Positions 42,758-51,198 are shown, counted from the first letter of the stretch. The stretch: 64,000 nucleotides of DNA from Bog-756 sp050014755 (GCA_050014755.1 JBEKCS010000007.1:1-64000); one strand, 5' to 3'. A program made the numbers and translations. The notes: generated by a model not told the origin, from the sequence alone.

Positions 42758-43000
42758 GTGGAGTTTCTGACCACCATGATCACCAGCGTCCCCGAGGGAA
42801 CTCTCGAGTCGGAAGTGGATTCGATGAAGCTGCGAGAAGCCGCACACGCTCGGGAACTCGCAGCCCGAGGTCATCTGGTCCGGCTCTGGAAGCGACCCGT
42901 GGAAGGGAGCTCTCGGCGCAGCTTGCTGGGTGCGCAGCTGTCCCGTTCCGGCCTTCTCGGGCGACGGTCAAGCGTCCCCCATCGGCAGGGGGCAAGCTGA
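42758..43000 (+). pseudogene. Truncated muconolactone delta-isomerase-like gene
   Basis: A good ribosome-binding site (CAGGAGG) precedes the GTG at 42758. The first ~50 codons match the muconolactone isomerase family (VEFLTTMITSVPEGTLE, REAAHARELAARGHLVRLWKRP). The rest is an arginine/serine-rich tail without similarity in any frame. The second half of the ~92-residue domain, normally ending near HPND, is absent. The 80-aa product is therefore probably a decayed or truncated remnant. Confidence 0.6.
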
Positions 43001-43004
43001 GAAC

Positions 43005-43355
43005 GTGACCATGGAGGTGCTCTTCGCCAGCATGCCCGTGGCAGACCTGGTCGCAGCGTCGAGGTGGTACGGGAAGCTCTTTGGACGGGACGCCGACATT
43101 GTTCCCAATGAGAGCGAGGCCATGTGGTGCATTGCCGGAAATGGCTGGCTGTACGTCATCGAGGACCCCGAGCGCGCTGGACTGACCGTCGTCACTGTGT
43201 CGGTCGACGACCTCGATCGGTTGGTCGCGGATCTGGCAACCCGTGGCATCGACTCAGGACCAATCGAGCCAGTCGGTGATGTGGGACGGAGAACCAACTC
43301 GACCGATCCGGACGGAAATGTCATCAGCTGGATCCAGGTCATCGCGGCCGACTAG
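43005..43355 (+). CDS. VOC-family (glyoxalase/bleomycin-resistance fold) protein
   Basis: 116 aa from the GTG at 43005 (ATG at 43011 possible; a GGGGG tract lies upstream). One VOC half-barrel unit: MPVADLVAASRWYGKLFG, MWCIAGNGWLYVIEDPERAG, VSVDDLDRLVADLATRGI and the end TNSTDPDGNVISWIQ. The usual metal-binding His of glyoxalase I is not evident, so a binding or resistance role is as likely as catalysis. Accessory region. Confidence 0.85.
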   Translation: MTMEVLFASMPVADLVAASRWYGKLFGRDADIVPNESEAMWCIAGNGWLYVIEDPERAGLTVVTVSVDDLDRLVADLATRGIDSGPIEPVGDVGRRTNSTDPDGNVISWIQVIAAD

Positions 43356-43397
43356 GGGAGTTGGTCCGCAAGAGGCAACACGGCAGATCTGGCCATC

Positions 43398-43418
43398 CCC
43401 GACCGCCGGATGGTCGGG
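43398..43418. terminator. Bidirectional stem-loop between convergent genes
   Basis: CCCGACC/GGTCGGG 7-bp stem with 7-nt loop, between the VOC gene (+) and the hypothetical gene (-), within a 166-bp gap. Confidence 0.5.
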
Positions 43419-43521
43419 ACGGCTTTCGCAGAGGTCTGGACGACCGCCGCCGCCCTGCCCCAGATCGCCAACTCGGTGCTGCACCGTCGGAGTCAGCCAT
43501 CATGCATGAGGCAACCCGACG

Positions 43522-43890
43522 TCACTTGTCCGACCACTTCCACTCCCGGCGAGGATCGTCCCAATACTGACGCTCGTGCTTGAAGCCTCCCGTGGAGTCC
43601 CGGATCTCCGCGTAGAGCGTGTCGAAATTCTTGCGCGACGGACTCCGACCGGTCACCGCAGAGATCGCCTGGACAAACCGCTCCGCCGCTTCCTCTGAGC
43701 CTTCCAGGCCCAAGTCCCAGAACGAGGTCACGATCACTTCGGCCCGATCGCCGGCGTTTGCCTTGATCGCGGTCACGCCCAGGAAGTTGGGCGTCACCTC
43801 GAAGCTGGGGATGACGGTCTTCTCAATGGCGGCCATCATTCGTGGTAGGTCGTCCAGATCGACGTAGAAGCAAACCTGGCGACACCTCAC
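43522..43890 (-). CDS. Hypothetical protein, possible dimeric alpha/beta-barrel fold
   Basis: 122 aa from the GTG at 43890. The frame runs further upstream, but that part lies antisense to the dehydrogenase gene and looks like a shadow. The pattern FYVDLDDLPRMMAAIEKTVIPSF, FLGVTAIKA, RAEVIVTSFWDLG and FVQAISAVTGRSPSRKNFDTLY resembles the antibiotic-biosynthesis-monooxygenase-like ferredoxin fold (strand-helix-strand repeats). No catalytic residues can be assigned. The family is not recognised with confidence. Confidence 0.6.
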   Translation of the reverse strand: MRCRQVCFYVDLDDLPRMMAAIEKTVIPSFEVTPNFLGVTAIKANAGDRAEVIVTSFWDLGLEGSEEAAERFVQAISAVTGRSPSRKNFDTLYAEIRDSTGGFKHERQYWDDPRREWKWSDK

Positions 43891-44107
43891 GGACCACCCA
43901 CTCTCGGCGAAATCCTCCTGTATTGCACAGTATTCGCTTTCCTGCGGCGCGACCAACGGCAGCTTGGTAGGACGAGCACACGGAAAGCGGGAGGGTGCTC
44001 TCAAGAACAACGGGTGTTCGCGGTCAGCACCACTGTTGTGGGAACGAGGGGTCGGCGCGAACATGGGCGCTGGTCCGTGGACTGGGCAGGTCCTCAGGGA
44101 GGTCGCA

Positions 44108-44980
44108 ATGGCAGATGGAAATCCGAAGCTCGCAGTACTCGGACTCGGCACGATGGGCCGGGCCATGGCCGCTTCGGCGCTCCGGAAGGGCATCCCGACC
44201 GTTGTGTGGAATCGGAATCCCGAGGCGGCGATCGGCGTGGTCAGCGAGGGAGCGGAGGTCACCGACTCGGTAGGCGATGCGGTCAAGGGGGTGGACGTGG
44301 TCATCACGATGGTCTCCGATACCGCGGCCGTGACCTCTATCGCCGTCGACTTCGGCATGTTGGAGGCGCTCCCGTCGGGTGCTGTGTGGGCTCAGATGAG
44401 CACCATCGGCGTCGAGGGAACTGCGGCCATCAGCGCGATCGTCGAGGAGCGGCGCCCCGACGTGCTTCTCGTCGACGCACCCGTCTCGGGAAGCAAAGTC
44501 CCGGCCGAACAGGGAACGCTGACCATCTTTGCCTCGGGGCCCAAACAGGCTCGTCCCATGGTCGAGCCGGTGTTCGATGCGATCGGAAAGCGAACGGTAT
44601 GGCTCGGAGCGGTGGGTATGGGTTCACGCATGAAGCTCGTCAACAACACGTTGCTCGCGTTCAGCGCGGAAGGTGTGGCCAACTCGCTGGCCTTGGCCCG
44701 TTTGCTGGGAATCGACGTCCACAGCGTACGGGATGCCTTTGAGGGGGGACCGCTCGTATCTACCTGGATGGCGGGAAAACTGTCGCGGATCGAGGAGGAC
44801 AACTACTCGCCCGAGTTCCCACTCGCCCTGGCGCTCAAGGACGTCCGCCTCGCCCTCGAACAGGCCGATCCGCAGCGCTTCGGTGTCCTGACATCCCTTG
44901 CTCGCGAATGGAGCGAAATTGTAGAGAAGGGCCTCGGCGGACAAGATGTGACGGTGGTGACCCGCTCCCTCGAGAGCTAG
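44108..44980 (+). CDS. 3-hydroxyisobutyrate-dehydrogenase-family NAD(P) oxidoreductase
   Basis: 290 aa from the ATG at 44108, which has AGGGAGG upstream. Rossmann motif VLGLGTMGRAMAA, then MSTIGVEGTAAI, the substrate motif VDAPVSGSKVPAEQGTL (usual DAPVSGG), and the catalytic Lys in SRMKLVNNTLLAF. It probably reduces a small beta-hydroxy acid or aldehyde; glyoxylate/succinate-semialdehyde reductases and imine reductases share the fold. In the lower-GC accessory block. Confidence 0.9.
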   Translation: MADGNPKLAVLGLGTMGRAMAASALRKGIPTVVWNRNPEAAIGVVSEGAEVTDSVGDAVKGVDVVITMVSDTAAVTSIAVDFGMLEALPSGAVWAQMSTIGVEGTAAISAIVEERRPDVLLVDAPVSGSKVPAEQGTLTIFASGPKQARPMVEPVFDAIGKRTVWLGAVGMGSRMKLVNNTLLAFSAEGVANSLALARLLGIDVHSVRDAFEGGPLVSTWMAGKLSRIEEDNYSPEFPLALALKDVRLALEQADPQRFGVLTSLAREWSEIVEKGLGGQDVTVVTRSLES

Positions 44981-45048
44981 GCGGGATCGGATCGATACCC
45001 GGACCGCTTCCCATGTCCGGGAGCTCGGCCAAGTGATACAACCGTGTC

Positions 45049-45639
45049 GTGGACGAGTTCGAGGTTCTCTGGCTTGATGGCGCCGACCAGATCTCCCAGG
45101 CAGTAGGGGTCGCTGCCCGTTCGCTGCGGGACAGTCCGGACACGATGGCCATCTCCGAGGATCCGCTCGTGCGTGTGGAGATGCTCTATGACACGTTCGC
45201 CGGAATAGTCGACGGTGCCAGAATTGCGGGAGTCAGGCGCGGAGATTGCGTGCTTGGGGTTGCTTGTGCGGTCGAACCTGGCCACTGTGTGGAATCGATG
45301 CTGCCGCCGGAACTCAGGTCTGTCGACGCTCCCCCTACCTCTGCCAGCGACGCGGACCGACTGCTTCACTTCGGATCGGTCCTGGCTGCGCATGACTTGG
45401 ATGAACCCCATTGGCACGTCGGTCCGGTCGGGGTGGAGCCGGGATTCCAGTCCATGGGCATGGGACGGGCAGCGATGAGGCTCCTGTGTGACGAGTTCGA
45501 TGAGCATCGACGGGTCTCCTGGTTGGAAACTGCGAAGTCAGAGAACGTGCGGTTCTACAGCAACCTGGGATTCGAGGTTGTGGATGAGACGCCGATGCTC
45601 AACTCGCACATCTGGTTCATGCGCCGAGAGGCCCAGTAG
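45049..45639 (+). CDS. GNAT-family N-acetyltransferase
   Basis: 196 aa, GTG start preceded 6 nt upstream by the -10-like TACAAC. The acetyl-CoA site is seen in HVGPVGVEPGFQSMGMGRAAM (R/Q-x-x-G-x-G/A type, here Q-S-M-G-M-G), followed by SWLETAKSENVRFYSNLGFEVVDE. The substrate is unknown. Accessory block, lower GC. Confidence 0.87.
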   Translation: MDEFEVLWLDGADQISQAVGVAARSLRDSPDTMAISEDPLVRVEMLYDTFAGIVDGARIAGVRRGDCVLGVACAVEPGHCVESMLPPELRSVDAPPTSASDADRLLHFGSVLAAHDLDEPHWHVGPVGVEPGFQSMGMGRAAMRLLCDEFDEHRRVSWLETAKSENVRFYSNLGFEVVDETPMLNSHIWFMRREAQ

Positions 45640-45672
45640 GTCTTGGCCCGGGTAGCGCCGGGTGGCAGGCGG

Positions 45673-45834
45673 CTATTCGGGCTTCGAGGTCCGTCCTTGT
45701 TCGATGATCTTCACGATCTCCGGTGGGATCGGGCGGCACCCGCAAGCCTGAGCGTGCGCAACGTGCCAGTCGACACGCTGTTCCAGGCTTGCTCCGGGCG
45801 GCAATCGATGTCCAGCATGCCATTCGCTGTTCAC
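45673..45834 (-). CDS. Small conserved-looking protein (53 aa)
   Basis: GTG at 45834 with GAGGCGAGG upstream; stop TAG at 45673. It encodes a compact sequence, SEWHAGHRLPPGASLEQRV then DWHVAHAQACGCRPIPPEIV. The spacing of His, Trp and the CGC pair suggests a real, perhaps metal-binding, mini-protein. I recall similar 'H(R/K)LP..A...R..WH..HA..CGCR' small proteins in other bacteria, but I cannot name a function. It converges with the GNAT gene and abuts a SulP remnant. Confidence 0.5.
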   Translation of the reverse strand: MNSEWHAGHRLPPGASLEQRVDWHVAHAQACGCRPIPPEIVKIIEQGRTSKPE

Positions 45835-45862
45835 GCCGCACCTCGCCTCGTCGCCACAGCCT

Positions 45863-46060
45863 GAACCCTATCGACGAGCTGGATCGGCGGGGGATCACGG
45901 TCCTCGTCAAGGGGGCCCGTGCCGAGCACGGACGGATCCTGACCACAGCCCGGGTACTGGCCGACCTCGACGCCAAGGGCCACCTCTTCGACGATCTCGG
46001 TGCCGCCTTCGCCCCTGCCCGGCGTCACGTCGACCGGCAGGGTCCCGTCGACCAGAGGGG
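45863..46060 (+). pseudogene. Remnant of a SulP-type transporter STAS domain
   Basis: About 66 codons in one plus-strand frame read like the C-terminal STAS end of a SulP anion transporter: LDRRGITVLVKGARAEHG, ARVLADLDAKGHLFDDLGAAF, then ARRHV. The frame has no start or membrane domain, because a minus-strand small gene lies immediately upstream. The fragment is therefore a leftover of a deleted gene. Confidence 0.45.
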
Positions 46061-46093
46061 GGCCGCACAGCGGTGGTCGTGGGTGCCGAATGT

Positions 46094-46255
46094 TCAGGAG
46101 TCGGCGTGGGGCGTCGCCACCTGCTTGATGGTCTCGAGGGCGAGGACCGTCTCCCGGTGGGACTGCCGCTCCTCTTCCAACTCGCGTCGGGTGACCAGCA
46201 GGGCCGTTCCCAGTCCGAGGAGTGATGTACCGACGATCCATCGGATTGGGTGCAT
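46094..46255 (-). CDS. Small membrane protein (53 aa)
   Basis: ATG at 46255. MHPIRWIVGTSLLGLGTALLV is a single membrane helix, followed by a charged helix (TRRELEEERQSHRETVLALE). The frame continues upstream without credible sequence. Function unknown; the layout resembles small single-pass regulators or phage/toxin-type peptides, with no further evidence. Confidence 0.45.
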   Translation of the reverse strand: MHPIRWIVGTSLLGLGTALLVTRRELEEERQSHRETVLALETIKQVATPHADS

Positions 46256-46412
46256 GCACAGAGAGTAGCCGCAGCCGTCGGGAGGCGACCCAGGGGTGTC
46301 CGCGACCGCCCGTCGGTAGCGTGACGCCCGAGCCCGAACCGGCGGCATCGTCCGTTCTGGGACGGGGGGATCCAGGCCACCAATTCCAACGGTAACCGTG
46401 AAGTAGACGGTT

Positions 46413-46454
46413 AGACATCCACCTGACCAGGAAGGATGTCTGTCCGCTGGTCAG
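46413..46454 (-). promoter_or_regulatory. Two interleaved 8-bp inverted repeats at the 3' end of the SDR gene
   Basis: AGACATCC (46413-46420) pairs with GGATGTCT (46434-46441), and CTGACCAG (46423-46430) pairs with CTGGTCAG (46447-46454). Both are perfect and they interlock, so the hairpins are mutually exclusive or form a pseudoknot. The second repeat includes the SDR stop codon. Likely a terminator or 3'-end processing element of the SDR transcript. Confidence 0.5.
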
Positions 46455-47251
46455 ATCCCGAGGCTGTCCTTGGCGGCCGCCTCGAACAGGCGGTACGGCA
46501 GCAGCCGCTTGCCGACGATGCCAACCCGTTCGCCCATCTTCCCGACCGACGCCCGGCGTGGGGGCTTCGGGGCGTCGAGGATCCGCTGGACGACCTTGGC
46601 GACGTCGGTGGCCGGCACCCCGCGTTTCTCGTCCTCCTCCATCTTGGTGATGGCCTTGACCCGGGACGACGCGTAGGGATCGGGGCCCTCGGGGACGGCG
46701 ACGTCGCGACGGCTGGAGGTGAAGTCGGTCAGTACGTTGCCCGGTTCCACCAGGGTCACGCTGACTCCGAACGGGGCGACCTCGTAGGCCAGCGCCTCGC
46801 CGTAGCCCTCCACGGCGAACTTGGATGCGCTGTAGAAGGCCTGGAACGGGAGCCCGATGATCCCGCCGATGGAACTCACCAGCACGATCCGGCCGGCGCC
46901 CTGGTCACGGAAGGTCGGGAGTGCCGCCTGCACGACGCGCACCGATCCCCAGAAGTTGGTCTCGAGCTGGTCCTTGGCGTCGGCGATGGGGGTCTGCTCC
47001 ACCGACCCGGCCAGTCCCCAGCCGGCGCACGCCACCACCGCGTCGAGTCGTCCGTGCTCGGCCACCACCCCGGCCATTCCGTCGGCCACCGAGGCGTCGT
47101 CGTCGACGTCCATCACCAGGGGCTGCCAGCCTCCCGGCGACGTCCCTCGCCGGCTCGCTCCCACCACGGTCCATCCGGCCCCGTGGAGGCGGTCGGCGGT
47201 GGCCAGGCCGATGCCGGCCGACGCTCCTGTGACCACGATGACCTTGCCCAT
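46451..47251 (-). CDS. Short-chain dehydrogenase/reductase
   Basis: 266 aa, ATG with GGGAGGT 5 nt upstream. Classical SDR: TGASAGIGLATAD cofactor site, VACAGWG in place of NNAG, catalytic Ser in VSSIGGIIGLPFQAF, Y-x3-K (YSASKFAV) and the later LVEPGNVLTDF. Substrate unknown. Gene direction follows the downstream interlocked repeats. This gene marks the return to high-GC sequence after the accessory block. Confidence 0.92.
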   Translation of the reverse strand: MGKVIVVTGASAGIGLATADRLHGAGWTVVGASRRGTSPGGWQPLVMDVDDDASVADGMAGVVAEHGRLDAVVACAGWGLAGSVEQTPIADAKDQLETNFWGSVRVVQAALPTFRDQGAGRIVLVSSIGGIIGLPFQAFYSASKFAVEGYGEALAYEVAPFGVSVTLVEPGNVLTDFTSSRRDVAVPEGPDPYASSRVKAITKMEEDEKRGVPATDVAKVVQRILDAPKPPRRASVGKMGERVGIVGKRLLPYRLFEAAAKDSLGI

Positions 47252-47334
47252 GGATACCTCCCGTTGCGCCTGTGTCCCGCCGACTTCCTAGTCGCGTTGA
47301 GGGGCCCGGCGCGGGTCCCGACGTCCGGTGACGG

Positions 47335-48732
47335 TCAGACGGTCGGTGCGGGGGCGTTCGGCCCGTCGGTGGGAGGACGGAGGTCCACGACCATCCTCGT
47401 CCCCCCGTCGGCCACGAGCGGGGACTCGGCGTGCACGGTCGCCCCCATGGCCGCGGCCAGCTCGGAGACGATGGCCAGGCCGAGGCCCGAGCCCGAACCC
47501 TGGCCCCGTCCCTCGGACCGGTCCGAGGTGACGTGGCGGTCGAAGACGCGGGTCAGCCGATCGACGGGGATGCCGGGCCCGTCGTCGTCCACCCACACGA
47601 CGGCCCGTCCGCGGTCGGCGGCGACACCCACGACGATCCGGGAGCGGGCGAAGGAGGAAGCGTTCTCCACCAGGTTGGCCACGATCTGTCCGAGGCGGTC
47701 ACGGTCGGCCGTGACCGGGCACGGCGCCTCCGACCCGGGGGCGAGATCGAGGGTGAGCCCGAGTTCGGACGCCCGGGGCTGGAAGCCGCCGGCCACCTGG
47801 CGCACCACGTCGGCGGCGTCCACGATCCGGAGGTCGAGCGAGAACCGGTCGGCATCGAGCCGGGCGAGGTCGAGGAGATCCCGGACCAGCCGCTCGAGGC
47901 GGCCGGATTCGGCGGCGATGACCCGGGCGGCGGCCACGGGGTCGTCGGTGGCGCCGTCGATGACGGCGTCGGCGTAGCCGCGGATGGAAGTGAGGGGGGT
48001 GCGCAGTTCGTGCGAGATCGACAGGAGGAACTGGCGCTCCTGGTCGCGGGCGCGCACCAGGTTGGCGCCCATCGAGTTGATCGAATCGGCCAGTCGGGTG
48101 AACTCGGGGTCGACGTGGGGCCCGAGGTCGACCTTGGTGTCGAGGTCGCCCGAGGCGACCCTCCCGGTGGCCTCGACCGCGGCCACCAGGGGCCGGGTGA
48201 AGCGCTGGGCCAGTGCGGCAGCGACCAGTGCGGCGGCCGCTGCCCCGGCCAGTCCGACGAGGACGAAGTACCGGACACCGTTGGCCAGGCTGTGGATCTG
48301 GCGGGTGACCACCAGCACCGGCGTGCCGTCGGTCCGGGCGTCGAGCGGGGTGGGAACGGCCGAAAACGCGAGGAGGGAGTTGGTGTGGCCGGTGACCTGG
48401 CGCCCCTCGAGAAGCGCGGCGCTATCGAGCCGGCCCGCTCCGATCCCACCTCCGGGGACTCCGGACAGCGTGCCGTCGGGGGAGAGCAGCACGAACCGGA
48501 CGGAGGTGAAGTCCCCGGCACTGGTGACGACCGCCAGTTCCTTGGCGAACGACGCCTTGGTCAGGCCGGCCCGGTCGGAAAAGGTGGCGGAGATCGCCCG
48601 TGCCTCACCGGCCAGTTCGCGCTCGGCGGTGGTCACGGCGGCCCTGCGGATGAGGACGTAGCCGCCGATGCTGGTGAGGGCCACCGTCACGACCACCAGG
48701 GCGATGATGGCGATGGTCAACCGACGCCTCAC
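47335..48732 (-). CDS. Membrane sensor histidine kinase
   Basis: 465 aa, GTG start. TM1 about 8-28, extracytoplasmic sensor about 30-150, TM2 about 153-175, HAMP (TRPLVAAVEATGRVASGDLD), HisKA with H241 (SISHELRTPLTSIRGYADAV). N-box NLVENASSFARS, DDGPGIP, GSGSGLGLAIVSELA complete the ATPase domain. It follows its response regulator by 49 bp. Overall like TrcS/BaeS kinases; signal unknown. Confidence 0.94.
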   Translation of the reverse strand: MRRRLTIAIIALVVVTVALTSIGGYVLIRRAAVTTAERELAGEARAISATFSDRAGLTKASFAKELAVVTSAGDFTSVRFVLLSPDGTLSGVPGGGIGAGRLDSAALLEGRQVTGHTNSLLAFSAVPTPLDARTDGTPVLVVTRQIHSLANGVRYFVLVGLAGAAAAALVAAALAQRFTRPLVAAVEATGRVASGDLDTKVDLGPHVDPEFTRLADSINSMGANLVRARDQERQFLLSISHELRTPLTSIRGYADAVIDGATDDPVAAARVIAAESGRLERLVRDLLDLARLDADRFSLDLRIVDAADVVRQVAGGFQPRASELGLTLDLAPGSEAPCPVTADRDRLGQIVANLVENASSFARSRIVVGVAADRGRAVVWVDDDGPGIPVDRLTRVFDRHVTSDRSEGRGQGSGSGLGLAIVSELAAAMGATVHAESPLVADGGTRMVVDLRPPTDGPNAPAPTV

Positions 48733-48781
48733 GTCCGGTCACCCGGCCCGTCGGCGCATGCGGGTGGTGGGGTAGCCATGG

Positions 48782-49468
48782 TCATGCGAGCCGGTAACCG
48801 ACGCCCCAAACCGTCGCCAGCGGAAGATCGGTCCCGAGCTTGCGGCGCAGCTGGCGGACGTGGACGTCCACCGTCCGCTCGTCGCCGTACCAGTCCGGTC
48901 CCCACACGCCGTCGAGCAGCTGCTGGCGGGACAGCGCGAGCCCCTCGTTCCGGACGAGGAACGCCAGCAGGTCGAACTCCCGGGTAGCGAGGGCCACGAC
49001 CTCACCACCCACGCTCGCTTCCCGTCGACCGGTGTCGACGGTGACCGAGCCGAACGTGGCCAGGTCGGCCGTCCCGGGTCCGATGGGGCGGGCATCGCGG
49101 CGGAGGATGGCGTGGACCCGGGCCACCAGCTCGCGAGCGCTGAACGGCTTGGTCACGTAGTCGTCGGCACCGAGCTCGAGACCGAGGACGCGGTCGACCT
49201 CGTCGTCGCGGGCGCTCAGGATGAGGACCGGCACCGGCGGGTTCCGGGCGGCCAGCGTCCGGCACACGTCGAGCCCGTCGAGCTCGCCCGGCAGGCCGAT
49301 GTCGACGATGACCAGTCGGGGCCGTTCCCGGTCGACCACGGCCAACCCCGTTCCGGCGTCTCCGGCCTGGAGGGCCCGGATGCCGTCCCTCCGCAGGTAC
49401 ATGGCGACGAGGTCGCTGATGTGATGGTCGTCCTCGATGACCACGACGCAGACTTCGGTGCTCGCCAT
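48782..49468 (-). CDS. OmpR-family response regulator
   Basis: 228 aa. Receiver: E12-D13-D14 in VVIEDDHHISD, phospho-acceptor D56 in LVIVDIGLPGE, LILSARDDEVDRVLGLELGADDYVTKPFS. Winged-helix effector: VALATREFDLLAFLVRN, LSRQQLLDGVWGPDW, TVDVHVRQLRRKLG. Divergent from trpC, with 104 bp between start codons. Pair with the downstream histidine kinase. Confidence 0.95.
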   Translation of the reverse strand: MASTEVCVVVIEDDHHISDLVAMYLRRDGIRALQAGDAGTGLAVVDRERPRLVIVDIGLPGELDGLDVCRTLAARNPPVPVLILSARDDEVDRVLGLELGADDYVTKPFSARELVARVHAILRRDARPIGPGTADLATFGSVTVDTGRREASVGGEVVALATREFDLLAFLVRNEGLALSRQQLLDGVWGPDWYGDERTVDVHVRQLRRKLGTDLPLATVWGVGYRLA

Positions 49469-49558
49469 CGGACCAGCCTGCCACCGGGCCCGACCCGCGC
49501 GACGCCATCGTTAGGGAAGTGTGAGGTGGCCCACCACCGGCGGGGGACGGGCCACCGG

Positions 49559-49564
49559 TAGGCT
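49559..49564 (+). promoter_or_regulatory. -10-like TAGGCT of the trpCFBA operon
   Basis: TAGGCT ends 8 nt before the trpC ATG. No tryptophan leader peptide, T-box or attenuator is visible in the 104-bp gap. Confidence 0.55.
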
Positions 49565-49572
49565 GACCGGAC

Positions 49573-50382
49573 ATGCCGGCGTACCTCGACTCGATCCTCG
49601 CCGCCCACCGGGCCGCCGCCTCGGCAGACACTCGCGACCCTGCTGCGGTCATGGAGGAGGCGAAGGAGTGGGCCCGCACGGAGGGCGTCGCCGGCCGACG
49701 CGGATTCGTCGATGCGCTGGTCGCCGGCCGGGCCGCCCGGGGCATGGCCGTCATCTCGGAGATCAAGCGGCGGTCACCGTCCAAGGGTGACCTCGACCCG
49801 GGGCTCGACCCGGCGTCGGTGGCCGTCGACTACCAGGCCGGCGGTGCCTCGTGCCTCTCGGTCCTGACCGACGAGGAATTCTTCGGCGGCAGTCGTGACG
49901 ATCTGGTGGCCGCCCGGTCGGCGTGCTCGCTGCCCGTGCTCCGGAAGGACTTCACCGTCAGTGCCCTCGACGTGTGTGACGCGGCCGCGATGGGAGCGGA
50001 CGCCGTCCTGCTCATCGTGGCCGCGCTGGACGACGGGGAGCTGTACGACTTCCTCGGCCTCGCCAGGGACCTTCGGCTGGCCGGGCTGGTCGAGGTCCAC
50101 GACGAGGCCGAGCTGGACCGTGCGCTCGCCGTCGGAGCCGACCTGGTGGGCGTGAACCAGCGGGACCTGCGGACATTCGAGGTCGACCGCGAGCGGGCGT
50201 TGCGGATGGGGGAGCGGATGCCCGACGGGGTCGTGGCCGTCGCCGAGTCCGGCATCCGGGACGCCGCCGACGTGGAGCGCCTGGCATCCGCCGGATACAC
50301 GGCGGTCCTGGTCGGGGAGGCCCTCGTCCGCTCGGCCGACCGGACGTCGGCGGTGGACGGTCTGCTCGGCGCCCGGGCATGA
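49573..50382 (+). CDS. trpC: Indole-3-glycerol-phosphate synthase
   Basis: 269 aa TIM barrel, monofunctional. MAVISEIKRRSPSKGDL (catalytic Lys and Glu), CLSVLTDEEFFGGS, PVLRKDFTVSALDV, ADAVLLIVAALDDGEL, VEVHDEAELDRAL, VGVNQRDLRTFEVD and VAVAESGIRD are all present. First gene of trpC-F-B-A. ATGA overlap with trpF. Confidence 0.97.
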   Translation: MPAYLDSILAAHRAAASADTRDPAAVMEEAKEWARTEGVAGRRGFVDALVAGRAARGMAVISEIKRRSPSKGDLDPGLDPASVAVDYQAGGASCLSVLTDEEFFGGSRDDLVAARSACSLPVLRKDFTVSALDVCDAAAMGADAVLLIVAALDDGELYDFLGLARDLRLAGLVEVHDEAELDRALAVGADLVGVNQRDLRTFEVDRERALRMGERMPDGVVAVAESGIRDAADVERLASAGYTAVLVGEALVRSADRTSAVDGLLGARA

Positions 50383-51131
50383 CGACCGTCCCGGCGTCAG
50401 ACGGGGACGAGCCGGAACTGTTCGTCAAGATCTGCGGGATCACCTCGGAGGCCGACGCCCTCCTGGCGGTCGGCATGGGCGCCTCGGCGGTGGGGTTCGT
50501 CTTCGCCCCCTCGCCCCGTCAGATGGCACCGTCGGTGGTGGCCGACATCGTGAAGCGACTGCCCCACGAGACGGTGACCGTCGGAGTGTTCCGCAACGAG
50601 TCGCCCCGTCGGGTGGTGGAGATCGCCGCGCAGATCGGGCTCCGCGCCGTGCAGCTCCACGGCCTCGAATCGGTCGAGGACACCCGCTGGGTGGCCGAGC
50701 GGGTCGCCTGGACCATCAAGGCGTTCCCGGCCGGACACCGCAACATCGAGCGCTTCGCCGAGTACGGGGCCCGGACCCTGATGATCGACGGCCCGAATCC
50801 GGGGTCCGGGGAGCTCTTCGACTGGAGGCTGGCCGAGGGTGTCGTGGACCCGGGCCGGTTGATCGTTTCGGGCGGTCTCCGACCCGACAACGTGGCCGGT
50901 GCCATCGCCCACCTCCATCCGTGGGGCGTCGACGTGGCGAGTGGCGTGGAGTCCGCACCCGGATTCAAGGATCCGGCCAAGGTGCGCGAGTTCGTCCTGG
51001 CCGCCCGGGAGGCCGGCCGGAGGGTCGCGGCCGCGCGTCTGGCCGACGGGCTCGCCGGGGACGACGACGGTGACGCCGCACCGGGCCCCCGCCGTTCCAC
51101 CGACCTCTTCGATTGGCAGGACGACGGATGA
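50379..51131 (+). CDS. trpF: Phosphoribosylanthranilate isomerase
   Basis: 250 aa. VKICGITSEADALLAV with catalytic Cys, VGFVFAPSPRQM, LRAVQLHGLES, and the end LIVSGGLRPDNV with VDVASGVESAPGFKD are conserved. A ~40-residue charged tail exceeds the usual length. A separate trpF means HisA need not be the dual-function PriA, though tests of both would be needed. Confidence 0.95.
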   Translation: MTTVPASDGDEPELFVKICGITSEADALLAVGMGASAVGFVFAPSPRQMAPSVVADIVKRLPHETVTVGVFRNESPRRVVEIAAQIGLRAVQLHGLESVEDTRWVAERVAWTIKAFPAGHRNIERFAEYGARTLMIDGPNPGSGELFDWRLAEGVVDPGRLIVSGGLRPDNVAGAIAHLHPWGVDVASGVESAPGFKDPAKVREFVLAAREAGRRVAAARLADGLAGDDDGDAAPGPRRSTDLFDWQDDG

Positions 51132-51198
51132 CCGCAATCGCCCGCCGCCCCCAGCCGCCCTCCGACCCCGACTCGAACCGAACAGCGAGCACCACACG

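Noticed and set aside
43891..44358. N-terminal extension of the hypothetical gene at 43522 to a start at 44358
   Set aside because: The extra part is Ser/Thr/Pro-rich and antisense to the conserved start of the dehydrogenase; conserved-looking sequence begins after 43890.
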